Source of the DNA: Beroe forskalii
Lineage: Eukaryota > Ctenophora > Nuda > Beroida > Beroidae
DNA: 64,000 nt
Assembly (NCBI GenBank): GCA_011033025.1
Contig: WFMF01000099.1
Location: 164,001-228,000, forward strand
Reading direction: 5' to 3'
A model generated the notes under the pieces. The model had not been told where the DNA came from. It was given only the letters and a program-made list of their open reading frames with translations, and searched no databases. This document shows positions 36,391-48,422 of this stretch, one piece after another. Position 1 is the first letter of the stretch; each line of letters opens with the position of its first letter. The position numbers and the translations under genes are program-made.

Positions 36391-36667
36391 ACGTGTCTGA
36401 AGGAGAGCTTTTACTCTTTTAAAATCACGATGAGAGAAGGACACTCAAAGACATGTCATTTTATGTACAACATCATTAATGGTACATTAACCGTCCTGAA
36501 AAACCATGTGGGCTCCAGATGATAAATTGGCGACTGAGTAAGCTGTAAACTGGTGGGGTTTGACGTAGTGACTTGATGCTTAACTGGTATTCATGCAACT
36601 GATTGAGTGGAATGGTGCCAATGTGAAATTGCGAATTCAGAGTCGGATCAAAATAATTTTTGAGAGA

Positions 36668-36862
36668 ACTGTTGTCACAGGAAACTGTTGTCACAGGAAA
36701 CTGGTGTCACAGGAAACTGGTGTCACAGGAAACTGGTGTCACAGGTAACTGGTGTCACAGGAAACTGGTGTCACAGGTAACTGGTGTCACAGGTAACTGG
36801 TGTCACAGGAAACTGGTGTCACAGGAAACTGGTGTCACAGAAAAGTGGTGTCACAGAAAGCT
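36668..36862. repeat. 16-bp minisatellite, CTGGTGTCACAGGAAA type
   Basis: Twelve units, the first two with CTGTTGTC and the rest with CTGGTGTC, alternating AGGAAA and AGGTAA and ending in AGAAAA/AGAAAG. The open frame across it (WCHRKLVSQETG periodicity) is repeat translation: three 16-bp units make 16 codons. Confidence 0.95.
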
Positions 36863-36999
36863 GATTGAAGATTAAAGACAAATCTCAAAGGGTTTACACA
36901 GAAGACTGATACGAGAGACCGATAGCTAAGTATAAACTGTACACACAGTTTATACCACTACAGATTAGAGCCCGTTTAATAAACTTTGGCATTTCAAAC

Positions 37000-37050
37000 G
37001 TCACAAACTCATTACTTTGTGATATAATGATGACGTCATCATAACACCAG
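37000..37050. repeat. decayed CRE foldback module
   Basis: AACGTCACAAACTCATTACT continues TTGTGATATAATGATGACGT and CATCAT. The core layout is preserved without arms. Confidence 0.6.
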
Positions 37051-37121
37051 GCAGCAGAGTGGTGTCTACATGATAGGATTCTATGAGGATCCCGGCAGAG
37101 TTTAAAGAAATAAAAACTCCG

Positions 37122-37464
37122 GTTTTACAGCAATATATCTGTACGTAAACGGGATGGTTGGTAAGGTCACCGCTTCATTCGAAATATAGCGGCTAAAACC
37201 GTCCTCGAATTAAATGAAAATTTATTTCAGAAATGGATTACTAACTAGAATGATGGGTCATAGGACATATTTACAATCCTTACAATCTAGATGTTTTACA
37301 GCAATTTATCTGTACATAAACAGGAAGGTTGATAAGGTCACCGCTTCATTCGAAATATAGCGGCTAAAAGCTTCCTCGAATTGGGAAAAAGATTTTTTTT
37401 TCAGAAATGGATTATTAACTAGAATTATAGGTCATAGGACATATTTACAATCCTTACAATCTAC
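37122..37464. repeat. 171-bp tandem duplication
   Basis: Copy 1 (37122-37292) and copy 2 (37293-37464) both start GTTTTACAGCAAT and share AAGGTCACCGCTTCATTCG, ATATAGCGGCTAAAA and GGTCATAGGACATATTTAC. Copies are about 90% identical. Confidence 0.9.
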
Positions 37465-37892
37465 AAGTAGAAGTATGATTGGCCTCGCAGCTCTGTAATC
37501 AGCTAATCTATATGAGTGTATGTGAAGGAACATTCACCAGGCATAACGAGCATATACCCAATAACCACAAATGCTGCAGTAATGATAGCATATATAAATG
37601 ACAGAGTTAATAGACAATCACGAAGGGAAATCTGGTTGATGGAGGACAACAGCTGATTTGCGGATACTAATTATTGACGCGAGGTTGAGAAGATTGGTAG
37701 TGTAGACATTATAATATATATTGGGCGTTGTTCGTGCAGTGAAACGTAAGAAGTGTGATGTAGAGTTAATCAGTTAAAAGTTAATAAAGGTTGTGATTCC
37801 TAGGAGAGTGAGAAAGTGTGACCTGGGGAATAACAAAAGAGTTTTGAATTGGAATTGTGGTTCCGTAAGTTCGTAATACTCTCACCACAGTA

Positions 37893-37998
37893 TTAAACTC
37901 CGCGCACGAGAAATAGGCGGGTAGGATGGCCTCATAATCATCGCTCAATGTGGTGAGTTGATGACGTTGAACCGCCTATTTCTCACGCGCGGCGTATA
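37893..37998. mobile_element. CRE foldback element, inverted orientation
   Basis: Left arm TTAAACTCCGCGCACGAGAA, right arm CCGCCTATTTCTCACGCGCG. Reverse-complemented core: GGTAGGATGGCCTCATAATC then GTGAGTTGATGACGTTG. The octamer is altered to TGACGTTG. Confidence 0.8.
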
Positions 37999-38329
37999 GA
38001 TTCTTCCCTTGAAATTGTTCCTCTTCGCTGGCTACAAACATTATGAACAGTGCTGTGCCTCCTTGTTAATTTGTCTAAAATGAGCAATACAGCAGGAACA
38101 GGCTCCGTTTCACTTTGATTATACCGGGAGTCATATTCAGGGCTTATAATAGTGTCGAATATAGATGGCACATTTTCTACTTTTTCGTTTGAAAAAGCAG
38201 GAATCTATCATAAAAAAGATGTTTAGGCATTGAAATTATCAGATAGTGCGGTATTGCAGTCGAGTATTTTCACAAAACTTATCAGTAGTTATTCTCCATA
38301 AATTCCGGTAATATCAGCTGAATATGACA

Positions 38330-38660
38330 AAAAAAGGGATGCGAGGAAATAGAGAGAGGTACAAGAAAATTAATAAAAGAGGGGCGTGGGGAAATATAGA
38401 ATGATGTGAGAGAGAGGAACACGTTCTTGCAAAAGCAGGAATTATTTTAGAATAGAGAAAGATGTGAGGAAAGGAGAGATGTGAGGAAATATTAGAATAA
38501 AAAACTAAGAGGGACGGGAGTGAGAGGGACACGGTTGCAAATTGCGCGCATAATAATATGAGAAAAGGTGTGACAAAAAGAGAGATGTGAGGACTGAGAA
38601 AATACTAGAATAAAAATAAGAGGGGTGGGAGAGAGAGCGACTTGGTTGCAAATACAGGCA
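38330..38660. repeat. purine-rich degenerate tandem repeat (about 120 bp unit)
   Basis: Two to three copies of a unit with GAGAGATGTGAGGA, (A)ATACTAGAATAAAA and GAGAGGGACACGGTTGCAAA. Strand composition is strongly A/G. Minus-strand frames across it are low-complexity. Confidence 0.65.
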
Positions 38661-38690
38661 GCGTATTAGCCACCAAGTGACCGCTTCAAC

Positions 38691-38778
38691 ATTGACCAAT
38701 CAGAGCAATAGTTGTACTTTAAATCGCACACTGATTGGTCAATGCCACGACGCCGCCAATAACATTAAATCGTGTATA
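38691..38778 (+). promoter_or_regulatory. promoter-like cluster: inverted CCAAT pair and TATA-like site
   Basis: ATTGACCAATCAG (38691-38703) and CTGATTGGTCAAT (38731-38743) are perfect 13-bp inverted repeats; outer CCAAT/ATTGG span is 43 bp. A further GCCAATAAC lies at about 38755 and GTGTATAG at about 38772. No downstream coding exon recognised. Confidence 0.35.
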
Positions 38779-38799
38779 GAAGAAGACGAGAGCCCTGGA

Positions 38800-39450
38800 A
38801 AACTTGAGAAAAGTTGAAATGACGACAGGCAAAAGATCTTACTAAGCTGTGAATAGTTCCAGCTATTACCAATGGGCTAACATATTTCTCTGTGTAGAAT
38901 CCCATTATATTAGTTGAACGCTAAAAAATAATCCTGCTATCCAATTTAAGTAATAATGAGTAAAATTACGTAGAATAGTAAAATTTCCGTGCGGATGCGT
39001 GATAATTTCTGCATAATTTCAAAATTTTTTCAGCAGAAGAACACATGGTGATCACGTGATGAGTTTCATAACTTTTCAACAAATTGAACCTCAATCAATA
39101 GCCTTTTACTTGTTATATGTTGGGGTGTGGAAAAACTTTCTTTTTTTGGGCTTCAATATATTATAAGTCAAGAATTATTTTGTCAGGACATTGATATTGT
39201 GAAGTATGTGATTATACAGAAAAGATTTAGATTATAATTTGAAGCCCAAACAAAGGACATAAGAACTTATTTACTAATTAAGAAATCTTTTATTCCTTTG
39301 GAAGTTGGAACGTAAAGAACAAAAGCCCATTTGCTAAAGTGATCACTTTACGTCTTTTGATGGATTAAATTCCAAAAATAACCCTTTTGTGCTTTCTTCG
39401 GCATAACTTAAAAGTAAATGAGACTCTTTGTGACAAAGGATATCTTTGTA
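38800..39450. other. non-coding, no gene seen
   Basis: AT-rich sequence upstream of the crystallin gene, with a GATCACGTGATGAG E-box context at about 39050. No repeat recognised. Confidence 0.4.
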
Positions 39451-39457
39451 TTTGTTT

Positions 39458-39468
39458 TATATATAAAG
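39458..39468 (+). promoter_or_regulatory. candidate TATA box of the crystallin gene
   Basis: TATATATAAAG is the best TATA-like site upstream of the crystallin ATG, about 575 bp away. It would put the start near 39490, leaving a long 5'UTR or an unrecognised 5' intron (a possible acceptor, GTTTACAG, ends at about 40016). Inference. Confidence 0.35.
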
Positions 39469-40033
39469 AGAGGCCGGACCACAAGGTCTTATGGTTTGGA
39501 GAGTGCAGTAGCTGACTAGTCAGTCCATGCTGTTATTGTTCATGGTGTCGTTTATCGACTTATTGAGTCAGTATGTTCCGAGAGTGTTCATCAAAACGGG
39601 GTAACATTGAAAAAAAATGTACTCTCGAACTCCCCAAATTCCGACCCTTGTAAAGTTGTAATTATTGTTCTGCATAAATATTTCTCGTGAGGAAGAGATG
39701 CTCCGTTTTGCAACATCGTTACAATCTCTTCAAAGAGAGAAAAACAGTTATTAAGTAATTATCCGTGCGTCTTTATCGAGCCTTGGTCAATCGAGCGGTC
39801 TGCACACATACGTCTCATAAATTTTGTCAGAAAACCAAAGCAATTGCTTTGGTTTGCTTACAAAATGAGAAACGGGTAGAGAATCGAATTTCTCTAATAA
39901 CGGTTTTCCTCTCTTCATTGACGAGCAACAGCTCTCAAATTACACGCGCAGTTGACAGTTGAGCCCCTTTGTTGCCCCAAATTCATCACCCATCTCATCA
40001 CTTTTGACCGTTTACAGATAAAGATTTAGCAAC

Positions 40034-40829
40034 ATGAAGATGATTCATGGTTGGTTCCTAGTAGCTCTGACTATCAGTCTGGTGGAGGGTCAGTAACCAA
40101 TTATTCTATTCACTCATTCACTCAATTATAATATTTTGGCCTAACATTATAATCCGTCCTTTTTAATAAGCTCTAAGGAGGTATACCGTACAGATTTTTC
40201 TTTGTATCCCTCAATAGCCTCATAATCCATATACTTCAATAGGGCTTAGGGCATGTCGCAAGAAACATCGACTTAGCATGATATAAGTAATTGCTTTTCC
40301 GATTTCAGCCTGGACGTTAACGGTATCTTACGGATCTGAAAGTATGGATTTGGATGAAGATGTAAGCAAGTTCTCAGAACTTGGTATCAACGATAAAGTA
40401 GAGTCTGTGACTGCAGTGGATGGTAACTGGAAACTTTATCTGCATAAGGACTTCGAGGGAGATTGTGTCACCATTTGTGAAGGATTAACCTATGGTGCCG
40501 AAGAGTTGGAAGGATATGGTTTGTACCAAAATATATCGTCTGTAGAAAATGACAATACCGCATGCATTTTGCAACTGTCGGTAAATGACAACCTAGAAGG
40601 AACAACCATGAAAATCATCGAACCTGTCCCGAGAATGGGTCTAAAAGGCTTCAATGATAGAGTATCGAGTGTCAAAGCCCTTGGTGGTGCATGGATGGTG
40701 TATGGAGATAAAAATTACGAGGGAGTTAGTATGGCAATCTGCGAGGGACAAACAGTGTCTCAGAGTGAATTAGCCGAGAATGGCCTTGACGACAACATTA
40801 CTTCTGCCAAACCAGTAATATCTTGCTAA
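40034..40829 (+). CDS. secreted two-domain beta/gamma-crystallin
   Basis: Two exons, 40034-40088 and 40309-40829, joined in phase 1 (donor GAGG then GTCAGT; acceptor TTTCCGATTTCAG), encode 191 residues. Exon 1 plus the junction residue is a signal peptide (MKMIHGWFLVALTISLVEA), so the product is exported, unlike cytosolic vertebrate lens crystallins. Two Greek-key domains follow (about 20-98 and 104-191). The double-clamp Ca2+ motif (N/D-N/D-x-x-S/T-S) is canonical in the second domain (NDRVSS 134-139, DDNITS 179-184) but weakened in the first (NDKVES 46-51, YQNISS 91-96), so Ca2+ binding mainly by domain 2 is inferred. FEG (67-69) and YEG (155-157) fit the Greek-key F/Y-x-G signature. Cysteines are at 71, 75, 104, 163 and 191, possibly forming disulfides in the secreted form. 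The family includes sponge, tunicate and microbial members; a structural or defence role outside cells is only a guess. No neighbouring gene is seen within 30 kb. Confidence 0.9.
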
Positions 40830-40970
40830 GGACTTAAGGAAGGAAATAGAAGAATCTCACAGTTGGCAGCGCGGTATAAGATGATTGATTGTGAGCAATC
40901 CTTACTTTCTTACCGTAATTAATAGATTAATGCATTGAAAACAAACGCTTGTATTATTTTATCTGCTTTA

Positions 40971-40981
40971 GGGGGGGGGGG
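40971..40981. repeat. poly-G tract (11 G)
   Basis: An uninterrupted G11 run about 140 bp after the crystallin stop codon. No strong AATAAA lies between the stop and 41206; the nearest is at 41565. Confidence 0.8.
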
Positions 40982-41205
40982 TTACAAACTTGAGATATGA
41001 GTAGGCCAGGATGGCCAGGGCGTGTTCCAACATTTTGACAGTGGTCTTGAGTCCATAGGTCCAACATTGCCAATGTGAGGCCTCAGAGCAAAAATGGCGT
41101 CCAAAACAGGAAATCTTACCAGTAGGAGAATATAAAGCTTAGCTTTTCCTTGCATTCTATTCGTCGCGATGAGCTGATCATCATCGGGAGTGATAATCTA
41201 GCTAT

Positions 41206-41446
41206 GGGGCCATCCATAAAGGACGTCCGCAATGAGGGGGGAGGGGGGAGTCTGGCCAGATGCGGACGTCCGCAGTTTATGGAAATTTTGGTCGATTTGA
41301 CCAAAATTTCACTAGAAAATTGTGAAATTTCGGGCTCAGAAATGATGACCCAAAAGGGGTTTCTGAAATGCGGACGTTTGCGGACAAGGGGGAGGGAGGG
41401 GTCTAAAATGATCGAAATTTTGCGGACGTCCTTTATGGATGGCCCC
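41206..41446. mobile_element. GGGGCCATCC MITE, 241 bp
   Basis: Ends GGGGCCATCCATAAAGGACG and CGTCCTTTATGGATGGCCCC are inverted repeats of about 25 bp (GGACGTCCGC continues inward). TAT lies on both sides (41203-41205, 41447-41449), a 3-bp duplication as in PIF/Harbinger-type elements. The interior has direct and inverted GCGGACGT copies. A longer relative is at 48423-48893. Confidence 0.85.
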
Positions 41447-43090
41447 TATGGTGTTTTTTAAATTTATTCCGACATGATTATCTAGTGAAATGAAGTTAGT
41501 CCGGCGTGATAATCAAGTAATAGATTGCTTGCCTGGCTTTTATACCACTTTATAAACGCTGATGAATAAAAAATAACATTGGAAAATGGGCTGTTAGGAA
41601 GAATAAATACAAACTAACATCAAAAAGACATCAAGAATAAGACAGATGGGGAGATGTTAAATATAGATGTTATGGGGAACCTAAGACGAGACGGCCATTA
41701 TACCAACAAGAGCCACTAAATGAAAATATGAAAGGCTTGTTATCGATGGACGCGCTGGTTATATCTATCTGATAATATAAATTAACGATTTACATAGCAT
41801 TTGTAAGGAATAATCAGCCATTTAACAACCCATAACTATTAACGGCACACAGCATAATATGTGGCACTGTGACGTCACTATGAGAGCGTAGCATGGGGAA
41901 GTGATGCCAGCTATATATATTACCAAGAGTTGGGTATAATGTTATTATTATAGCAGGAAATAAAGCCACCAGGAAATCTCTGGATCATTAGACTCAGCAC
42001 ACGCAGTCTAAACATACGACGCAGCTGCTGGTGAGAGCAGAGTATGAATATATAATTAGCATATATTCTCATATATTCAAAATATAAGATAATCATTAGG
42101 ACTTTCTGAGCATGTGAAATGATAATGTACGATGCTTCAATACTTCAATGTCAATATGAAATTGCTGTCAAATGACATCTTTCTTTCAAATAAAGCCTCT
42201 CACAACACCTGTCTTTTGAAGCTTTGGGATGCCCTTACTCATTATTCCAAAAGTCTAAAGTTCTCACTCCTGTCATAAATAAATTGCCATGGAATTTGTA
42301 CTGTGACAATTCGTGGACTTCTAGGTTTGAAGCGAAGTGGGGAAGTTTCAACTTTATACAACTATTGGTGTGAAGGTGTGCACTGGAGATTCTGGAGAAT
42401 CAGGACGTGTCAATGTGAATTCCCGGTAGTGTGTAGCGTCACAGCGATATTTATACTTTTGTAAAACTCCCTAGCATTAAATATTTGATGATACCCGTCA
42501 CCAGAGAGTTCACAATTTTCTCTTCTTCCTTGGCATTATGTAAAAAGTAACTTTCACACAATCCGTCATGCAAGAAAATAATAAGGAATAAATCAATGCT
42601 GTGACTCGCATGGAAAGTCGTGTAACGCCTCTCAGTCTTACGAGTAGGGTATTAAGTGCAAGAGGTATAACTACAAACCATAGCAATGAAATTTGCTTGA
42701 TACTGAATACATTACTTATTGGCGCAGATTTCCACTCCGGCACCAAAAAATTATCCGGGTGTACAACTGATATCTTGATGTACAAAATGTACAACACAAT
42801 GTGGAGCAAAGTAAAACTTGGAGCAAGTCATATGGCTCTGTAAACGGAGCTAAGTTTGGAGCCAACTCTGAGTTTCCATGAGGGGCCCCGAGGTTAGAGG
42901 GAACCATGATCTGCCTTCAGAGTTCAGAAAGTGATGTGTAAGAGTGAGAGTGATGTGCAAGAGTGATGAGTCATATTTCAAGTGGAGGGAATAAGTGATA
43001 TATTTCAAGTGATTTTAAGAGAGATTTATCAAGAAATTTATCTTGCAGCTTCCACAAAAACTAGAAATACTCCACACACACAAGATGAGC
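41447..43090. other. non-coding, no gene seen
   Basis: AT-rich with a TGACGTCA at 41870-41877 (GCACTGTGACGTCACTATGA, not in a foldback core) and AATAAA at 41565. Open frames up to 99 codons on both strands look random. Confidence 0.4.
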
Positions 43091-43100
43091 AGTGCTTTGT

Positions 43101-43123
43101 ACACACACACACACACACACACT
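43101..43123. repeat. CA microsatellite
   Basis: A short (CA)n run within a plain AT-rich stretch. Confidence 0.85.
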
Positions 43124-43309
43124 CACATCCTATAACACACTCTATGAAGTTGGGAGGAAGTCGCAACATATTAGTAAAGGTGTTTAGGATATACCACGGC
43201 TAGTAACTCTAATGTACTTTAATTGAGGAGAGTGAGAGTGATGGTTTACAGACTAAAATGAGTGGAGTAATATATATTATATGCGGGGCTGTTTACAGGA
43301 TGAGTTGGA

Positions 43310-43385
43310 GGCAGGGAGTGATGTAATTATCTTAGTTTCATGTGGTGAGTTGATGACGTCGAAGGTCCATTTTTCAGGAATTCAT
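43310..43385. repeat. decayed CRE foldback module (reverse orientation)
   Basis: AGTGATGTAATTATCTTAG, GTGGTGAGTTGATGACGTCG and the arm remnant GGTCCATTTTTCAGG. The first octamer is mutated. Confidence 0.55.
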
Positions 43386-43389
43386 GATC

Positions 43390-45060
43390 ATATGTAGGTA
43401 TGTGAGTATGATCATTTTAATATTTATGTGAAGCTGCAGAAAGGTGGGAAATCGAGGGGAAGTGTAAGTTACTGGAGCTCTCTTCTTTTTAAAAGGAATG
43501 AAGGAACGGAGATTGGGGCTGCAAGGGAATACTAAGGAGAAACTAAGTAGGTTTATACGTAGGTACTACATCTTCAGGCAAGGACTTTCTGAGTAAGGGA
43601 GACAGTATAAGTCACTAACCATTCTCCAGATACAGAAACTGTACATTATCATTCAGGATAGGGTCGATGCGCATGACGAATTAAAGAAATAAAGCACACA
43701 TTATAGGAAAAATGGACCTGTTTAGATATGACAGAATAGGTAACATAGCTGGAACAATTCATTATTACCCCTTACAGGGCAAAATAGAAAGGTATTAATA
43801 CTAATAATCAATAAAAGAATTTGTGCACAACATGACATATTATAATATGACAACAGGTATTTCAGTCAATTAACATAATAATTTGTGACTATAAAAGTTC
43901 CAGCTCCAAGAGGAATTGAATAGTCTAAGACATACCAACCTAATTCAATACACACTATCTAAAACAAATGTACAACGACTCTAAAAGTGTGGAAGACCAA
44001 AATTCTTGTGTACCTATAGCAGATGTGTACGAACATAGCATAATATATTAATGCTTGAAGTTTTACAACTTTTTATTGCCATCTATCAACACCCCGATAA
44101 GGAAATTATGCATTATTTCCTAGTAATATTGCATCATTTGCACTAACCCTACGTTTCTGCAGGGCGTGGTCCTGATGACAGAGTTAATTGCAGCCTCCCT
44201 TCACTATTTTTTCATGCAAGATGTTTTGACTTTGACAAATTACACTTGGCATGCTTTAAAATAAATGTGCTAGATAAACCTACAACATAATAATGATATC
44301 TTATATATAATTTGGAGATGGCACGTGAATTTTGTCTGTTTGTGCGGGCGCACAGTTTAAATTTGAGCTTGCCAAGAAATTATCAACTTATCAAGAGAAA
44401 CGAACGGGGAAAATGTGCTTATTGGTGCCGTTGTCATGGTCACTGGAAACTGCACGTGCAGGTTATGATCAGTTGTATGCGAGTGCTTTCTGATACGCTG
44501 CTAATTGCTGCGTCGTGGTTTTGTTAATTTTACGTTTTCTACATTTAAAATTGAAGATCTAAAGATAGTGAATGGGTATGGCTGGCATCGGGGAGGCTAT
44601 AGGCGATAGAATTCCCTTTCTGAATCAGTGGCAATGGTCGGTCAATTTATCAATCGATGATTAAAATGGTTTCAACTAAATAATGTTAATCGAGCAATTA
44701 TTGAAAGAAATTTAAGATTAACCAAAGCAAAATCAAATTGATCAAATTGGGCATGGCATATATTATTGCGAATTTGGGAATCTTGGCGTAAATCAATGCG
44801 CTATTCAACGTTCAGTATGCATTTACGGTTCTCAGATTGCAGTTAAACTAACTTGGTCGTACAATTGCAATTAGACAAAACTGGCCTTCATGGGACAGCA
44901 TTACTAAAAGTGACAGACGTGTTATTGTAAATTTTGCTCCTTCATAAACTTTTTCATATTTCAAAATTTGCAGCTGGCGTAAATGCATTAATTGTTTTCA
45001 TTCTTCACTGCGGTAAGAAAAGAAAAATTGTCTTGATAACTTGAATTGCAATTTTGGAAT
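43390..45060. other. non-coding, no gene seen
   Basis: AT-rich, apparently single-copy; no repeat family recognised. The 71-codon frame at 44312 has no supporting feature. Confidence 0.4.
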
Positions 45061-45070
45061 TCTGCGAGGG

Positions 45071-45120
45071 AGGCGCCGAGTGAGCTACGTTTTAGCAGGC
45101 CCAACGGGCCTGCTAGTAGC
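45071..45120. repeat. hairpin next to a shared GCGCCGAGTGAGCTA end motif
   Basis: GGCGCCGAGTGAGCTACG is also found reversed at about 8583-8597 and 8962-8977. It is followed by TAGCAGGCCC AAC GGGCCTGCTA (45093-45115), a perfect 10-bp stem with a 3-nt loop. It is likely the end of a MITE whose other end I did not find. Confidence 0.5.
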
Positions 45121-46070
45121 TATATAAACAGGAATGAATCCAGTAACATCACGAAAATCTACCTTAAACAGGGTCAACAAGTGTCACGTTTAATTGCCAC
45201 AGTACATGTGAGAGGTGTTTAATGAAAGAGAGTGGCTTCTCTCTCCCATAGAGTATAGTGGCTATATATGCCCTAAATGGGATAATCTCATGAACATGTA
45301 CATGTTTCTGATTTTAGAGTAATAGCCTGGAGAATACTGCCATGTGAATATTACAGGATTATGTCATGTATCCTACTGAACTACCAGAACTTTGAGCAAG
45401 TAACAGGGTGGTGTCTTTGATTTTAATAATTCAATTGTTGAAATATTGGTTGGTAGTACGTACTTGCAAGTACACTTGTAAGTAAGTGACAAGGAATCAA
45501 TAATTGATGAAGGCAATTTCATCATATTTTACAAGACCCATTTTTCCTTCCACCCACTTCCGCCACTTACCTTTTCGTTTTACAAAAAGTCATTGAAGAA
45601 GGTTAGAAATAGAAAAACCTCTGAAAGGGCCAGGAAAATAAGTTGTACCTACTTCCTTCATTGTGGTAACCATGCTAATATGTAACATCCAATCAGAAGG
45701 CAGTTTTCACATTGCATCTGTATGCACATCTTGTCTGATGATGTCATGTGTCATACCTGAGAGGTGGCTTTGACAACTCGATTTAATTTAGTGTTCAAAC
45801 CATGGTCCATGATACTCATCACCTGCCCTTTGGAACATCGACGCTGTTGTCCAGTGGCCATCTCTAAGTAACGCAAATCTTCAAAATCAAAACTTTTCTA
45901 TCATAGTTTCATATAGGTTTGATGTAAGTACTTACTCATTACTCCTATGAGGGTTTAAAAGTGGCAAATACATTAGCCTGCCATTGTTGCCTGTGCAGGT
46001 AACAAAAAGTTATTGAAAGGGCACTAAGTACAAGGCATCACACAGACTCACCTTTAACATTGCATATGAT
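45121..46070. other. non-coding, no gene seen
   Basis: AT-rich; a single CCAATCAGAAGG site at about 45689. No repeat or exon recognised. Confidence 0.4.
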
Positions 46071-46072
46071 AG

Positions 46073-46579
46073 CCAGTGTCACATAACCTGACACATAACC
46101 TGTTTGGGGACAAGGAGGCTTTCCTTGAAAAGTTTCGCACTTGTGTGCGAGCTCGAGAATATGGAATGCAGAAACTTGATAAGGAATTTTACTCTAGAGA
46201 ACCCTCTAAACCGTTATTCAAAAAGCATAATCTATTGACTGTACAAAATATATACTTACGTTTGAGGTGTATCATGGAAATTGTGAAAATAGTACACTGT
46301 AAAGAACCTGTATCCTTATATCAAATGGTCAATTTATCTAAAAGGAATCTAAACCGCTTTCTTACACCCAATCCCTCAAAGTTCTTCACATACAAAGCCC
46401 CCTGGCTCTGGAATAACTTTATCAAAATTCTTGATGTTGGAAAATGTGGCCTACACAGTGACGAAAACCTGATCAAAAGTTTACTCAAGAGATCTCTCCT
46501 TGAAGGGCAGGTTAAGGACATGGATACCTGGAGCAACGAAAACTTTACTGAATTTTCTAAAGTCGAATCTACTAACTGA
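46073..46579 (+). pseudogene. LINE reverse-transcriptase tail fragment (167 codons)
   Basis: The open frame includes SREPSKPLFKKHNLLTVQNI and YLRLRCIMEIVKIVHCKEPVSLYQM, then FTYKAPWLWNNFIK, a pattern I know from the C-terminal tail of invertebrate non-LTR retrotransposon polymerases, where a 'PLFKKLNLLTVxNLY' stretch follows the RT domain. No ATG opens it (a TAG lies just upstream at 46070), and neither catalytic motifs nor endonuclease are present, so it is a 5'-truncated remnant. It differs clearly from the LINE at 4358-5137 and would be a separate family. Family assignment rests on memory of the pattern, not on a search. Confidence 0.55.
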
Positions 46580-46599
46580 AACTTCTGTTGCAAAGCAGC

Positions 46600-48270
46600 T
46601 GACCAATGTTAATGCCATTTTTGAACCCAAATTTCAAAATTATCACTGTAAAAGTGAACTGGTTCAACAGGTCGACCATGACAAACGGATGGAATTTTAT
46701 ATAGGTAAGGTGTAAATCATGTGAATAATTTCATAATTTCATCTCTATCTAATTTGGATAATATTAATATACTGTTATGCATATTCTATGCTAATGAAAA
46801 CGTACTTTATCATCCACTATTTTGGTATGTTAATGAAATGTGTTGTAGAGTTGACGTCAAATTCAAACTTTAAACCAAAATATTATAAGTCGACGACTTT
46901 CATGTTCTAATGAGAGTTCAACATACATGGGTCATCAGGCAACCCTTGTCAATTAATGATATACATTTATCACATTATGTATATCCGAAGTTATCTTGAA
47001 GTATCTCTCTTTTTTTTTTTTTGAAATTTTGTGACCATGATCAGTGGGACAGGTGGTCCCAAGGGGCACAATGAAGCAAATCGCCACTGTGTCCTTTCTC
47101 CAGCCACAACTTCTGTTCTACTCGTTTATGGTCACTCCTCTATTAAAATTGGTCAACGTTCGCCCTTAGCTTGCTTATGTCCTTAGACAGCAAGATTATC
47201 TGACCAATTTTGGAAAGCCTGATTCGCCACATGTGACCTGTCAATATCAGGTAGACAAAAAGCTTTAACCAGCTGTGCATTGTGCAATGGTATATTTGGT
47301 TGATAATTCGTCCAATATACCATAACTGATGCTCTCGTGTTCAACAAGGGAGCCTTAGAAAGCAGAGTGGTGAAAGATTTTTGTTGAACCATTTGTTTTT
47401 TGACTTGCTTTTCTCAAACCCATCTTATTGGGTAAAACGAATGCTGCAATGCTAGGACTACTACTAGCAACCATATAAACTTATGATTTGAGAAACGTAA
47501 GTATACTATATCTTGAACTTAATGGAAAATACTGTTACAATTACATAGATAATTTACATTATGAAATATACATATTATAATGATACATGACAAAGATCTT
47601 TCTACCTACTGTGTCGAATACTGTCAATTGCCTGTCTTGCATTACACAGGCCACATCCTGTAGCTTCCTAGCGTTTACATTCGTATTTTTGCGTGTGAGT
47701 GTGATTGTATTTATTGAATATGGAGATTAATAAAACAATTCTTTTACTTAAACAATTCTTTTGCCAATCTAAAATTTTAAAATCTCAAAATTAGAAATCC
47801 TATTTTGGTGCTAATATGGCCTTTGTGGGATATAAGGGGGTAAGGGGATGTGGTCTTCACGAAATTGAGTTTTTGTTAATTTAAACATTAGGCACCTACC
47901 TACTTGTTTCTTGGAACAGATCCTACTCATCCCTGAAGTTTCATGATTAAGTAATTATAATGAATAAAAAGTTCATTATGAAATAACAAGTTCATTATAT
48001 AGTCAAAAATAATATAGCAGAAACACATTATAAGATTAATCACTATATACATTTCAAGAAATTTTAAATATTTTTGCTTCAAGGAAACAAATCCATGTTC
48101 AGTGTTGAAATCATGCATTGGAAAATCAAACCATGCAATATAAGCAATCTAGATTCATGGTTTAAAGACCAGCAGTAGCAATGTTCCAAAATGGGCTGCA
48201 GTAGAAGTAGATAGGGAGGAAAATCTCATATTTGAGGACCTGGAAGAAACAATATGATAGGGACCATCCA
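46600..48270. other. non-coding, no gene seen
   Basis: AT-rich, with an isolated TTGACGTCAA (46851-46860) and a T13 run at about 47010. No repeat family recognised. Confidence 0.4.
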
Positions 48271-48275
48271 TTAAG

Positions 48276-48360
48276 GATGGGTCAGTGGTGTAGTGGTATC
48301 GATTTGAGCACAGGGTCGAAAGATCCTGAGTTTGAATCCTGGCCAGGGCCACTAAGCTAA
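48276..48360 (+). repeat. tRNA-derived SINE head
   Basis: GTCAGTGGTGTAGTGGTATC resembles a pol III A box and GAGTTTGAATCCTGG a B box; GGTCAG/CTGGCC can pair as a remnant acceptor stem. The usual cloverleaf is incomplete, so it is a SINE or tRNA relic rather than a functional tRNA gene. Confidence 0.55.
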
Positions 48361-48422
48361 GGGTAAGAGATTTATCTCGAGCCTATGCAGCCCAATGGTT
48401 CACTCAGCCATACATACAGGAA

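Noticed and set aside
27611-36862. CRISPR-like array in the regularly spaced GGTGTCA repeats
   Set aside because: Units are contiguous 16-bp minisatellite repeats with no unique spacers, and the DNA is eukaryotic.
36660-36875. Repeat protein with WCHRKLVSQET motif
   Set aside because: It is a 16-bp minisatellite read in frame; three units give a 16-codon period.
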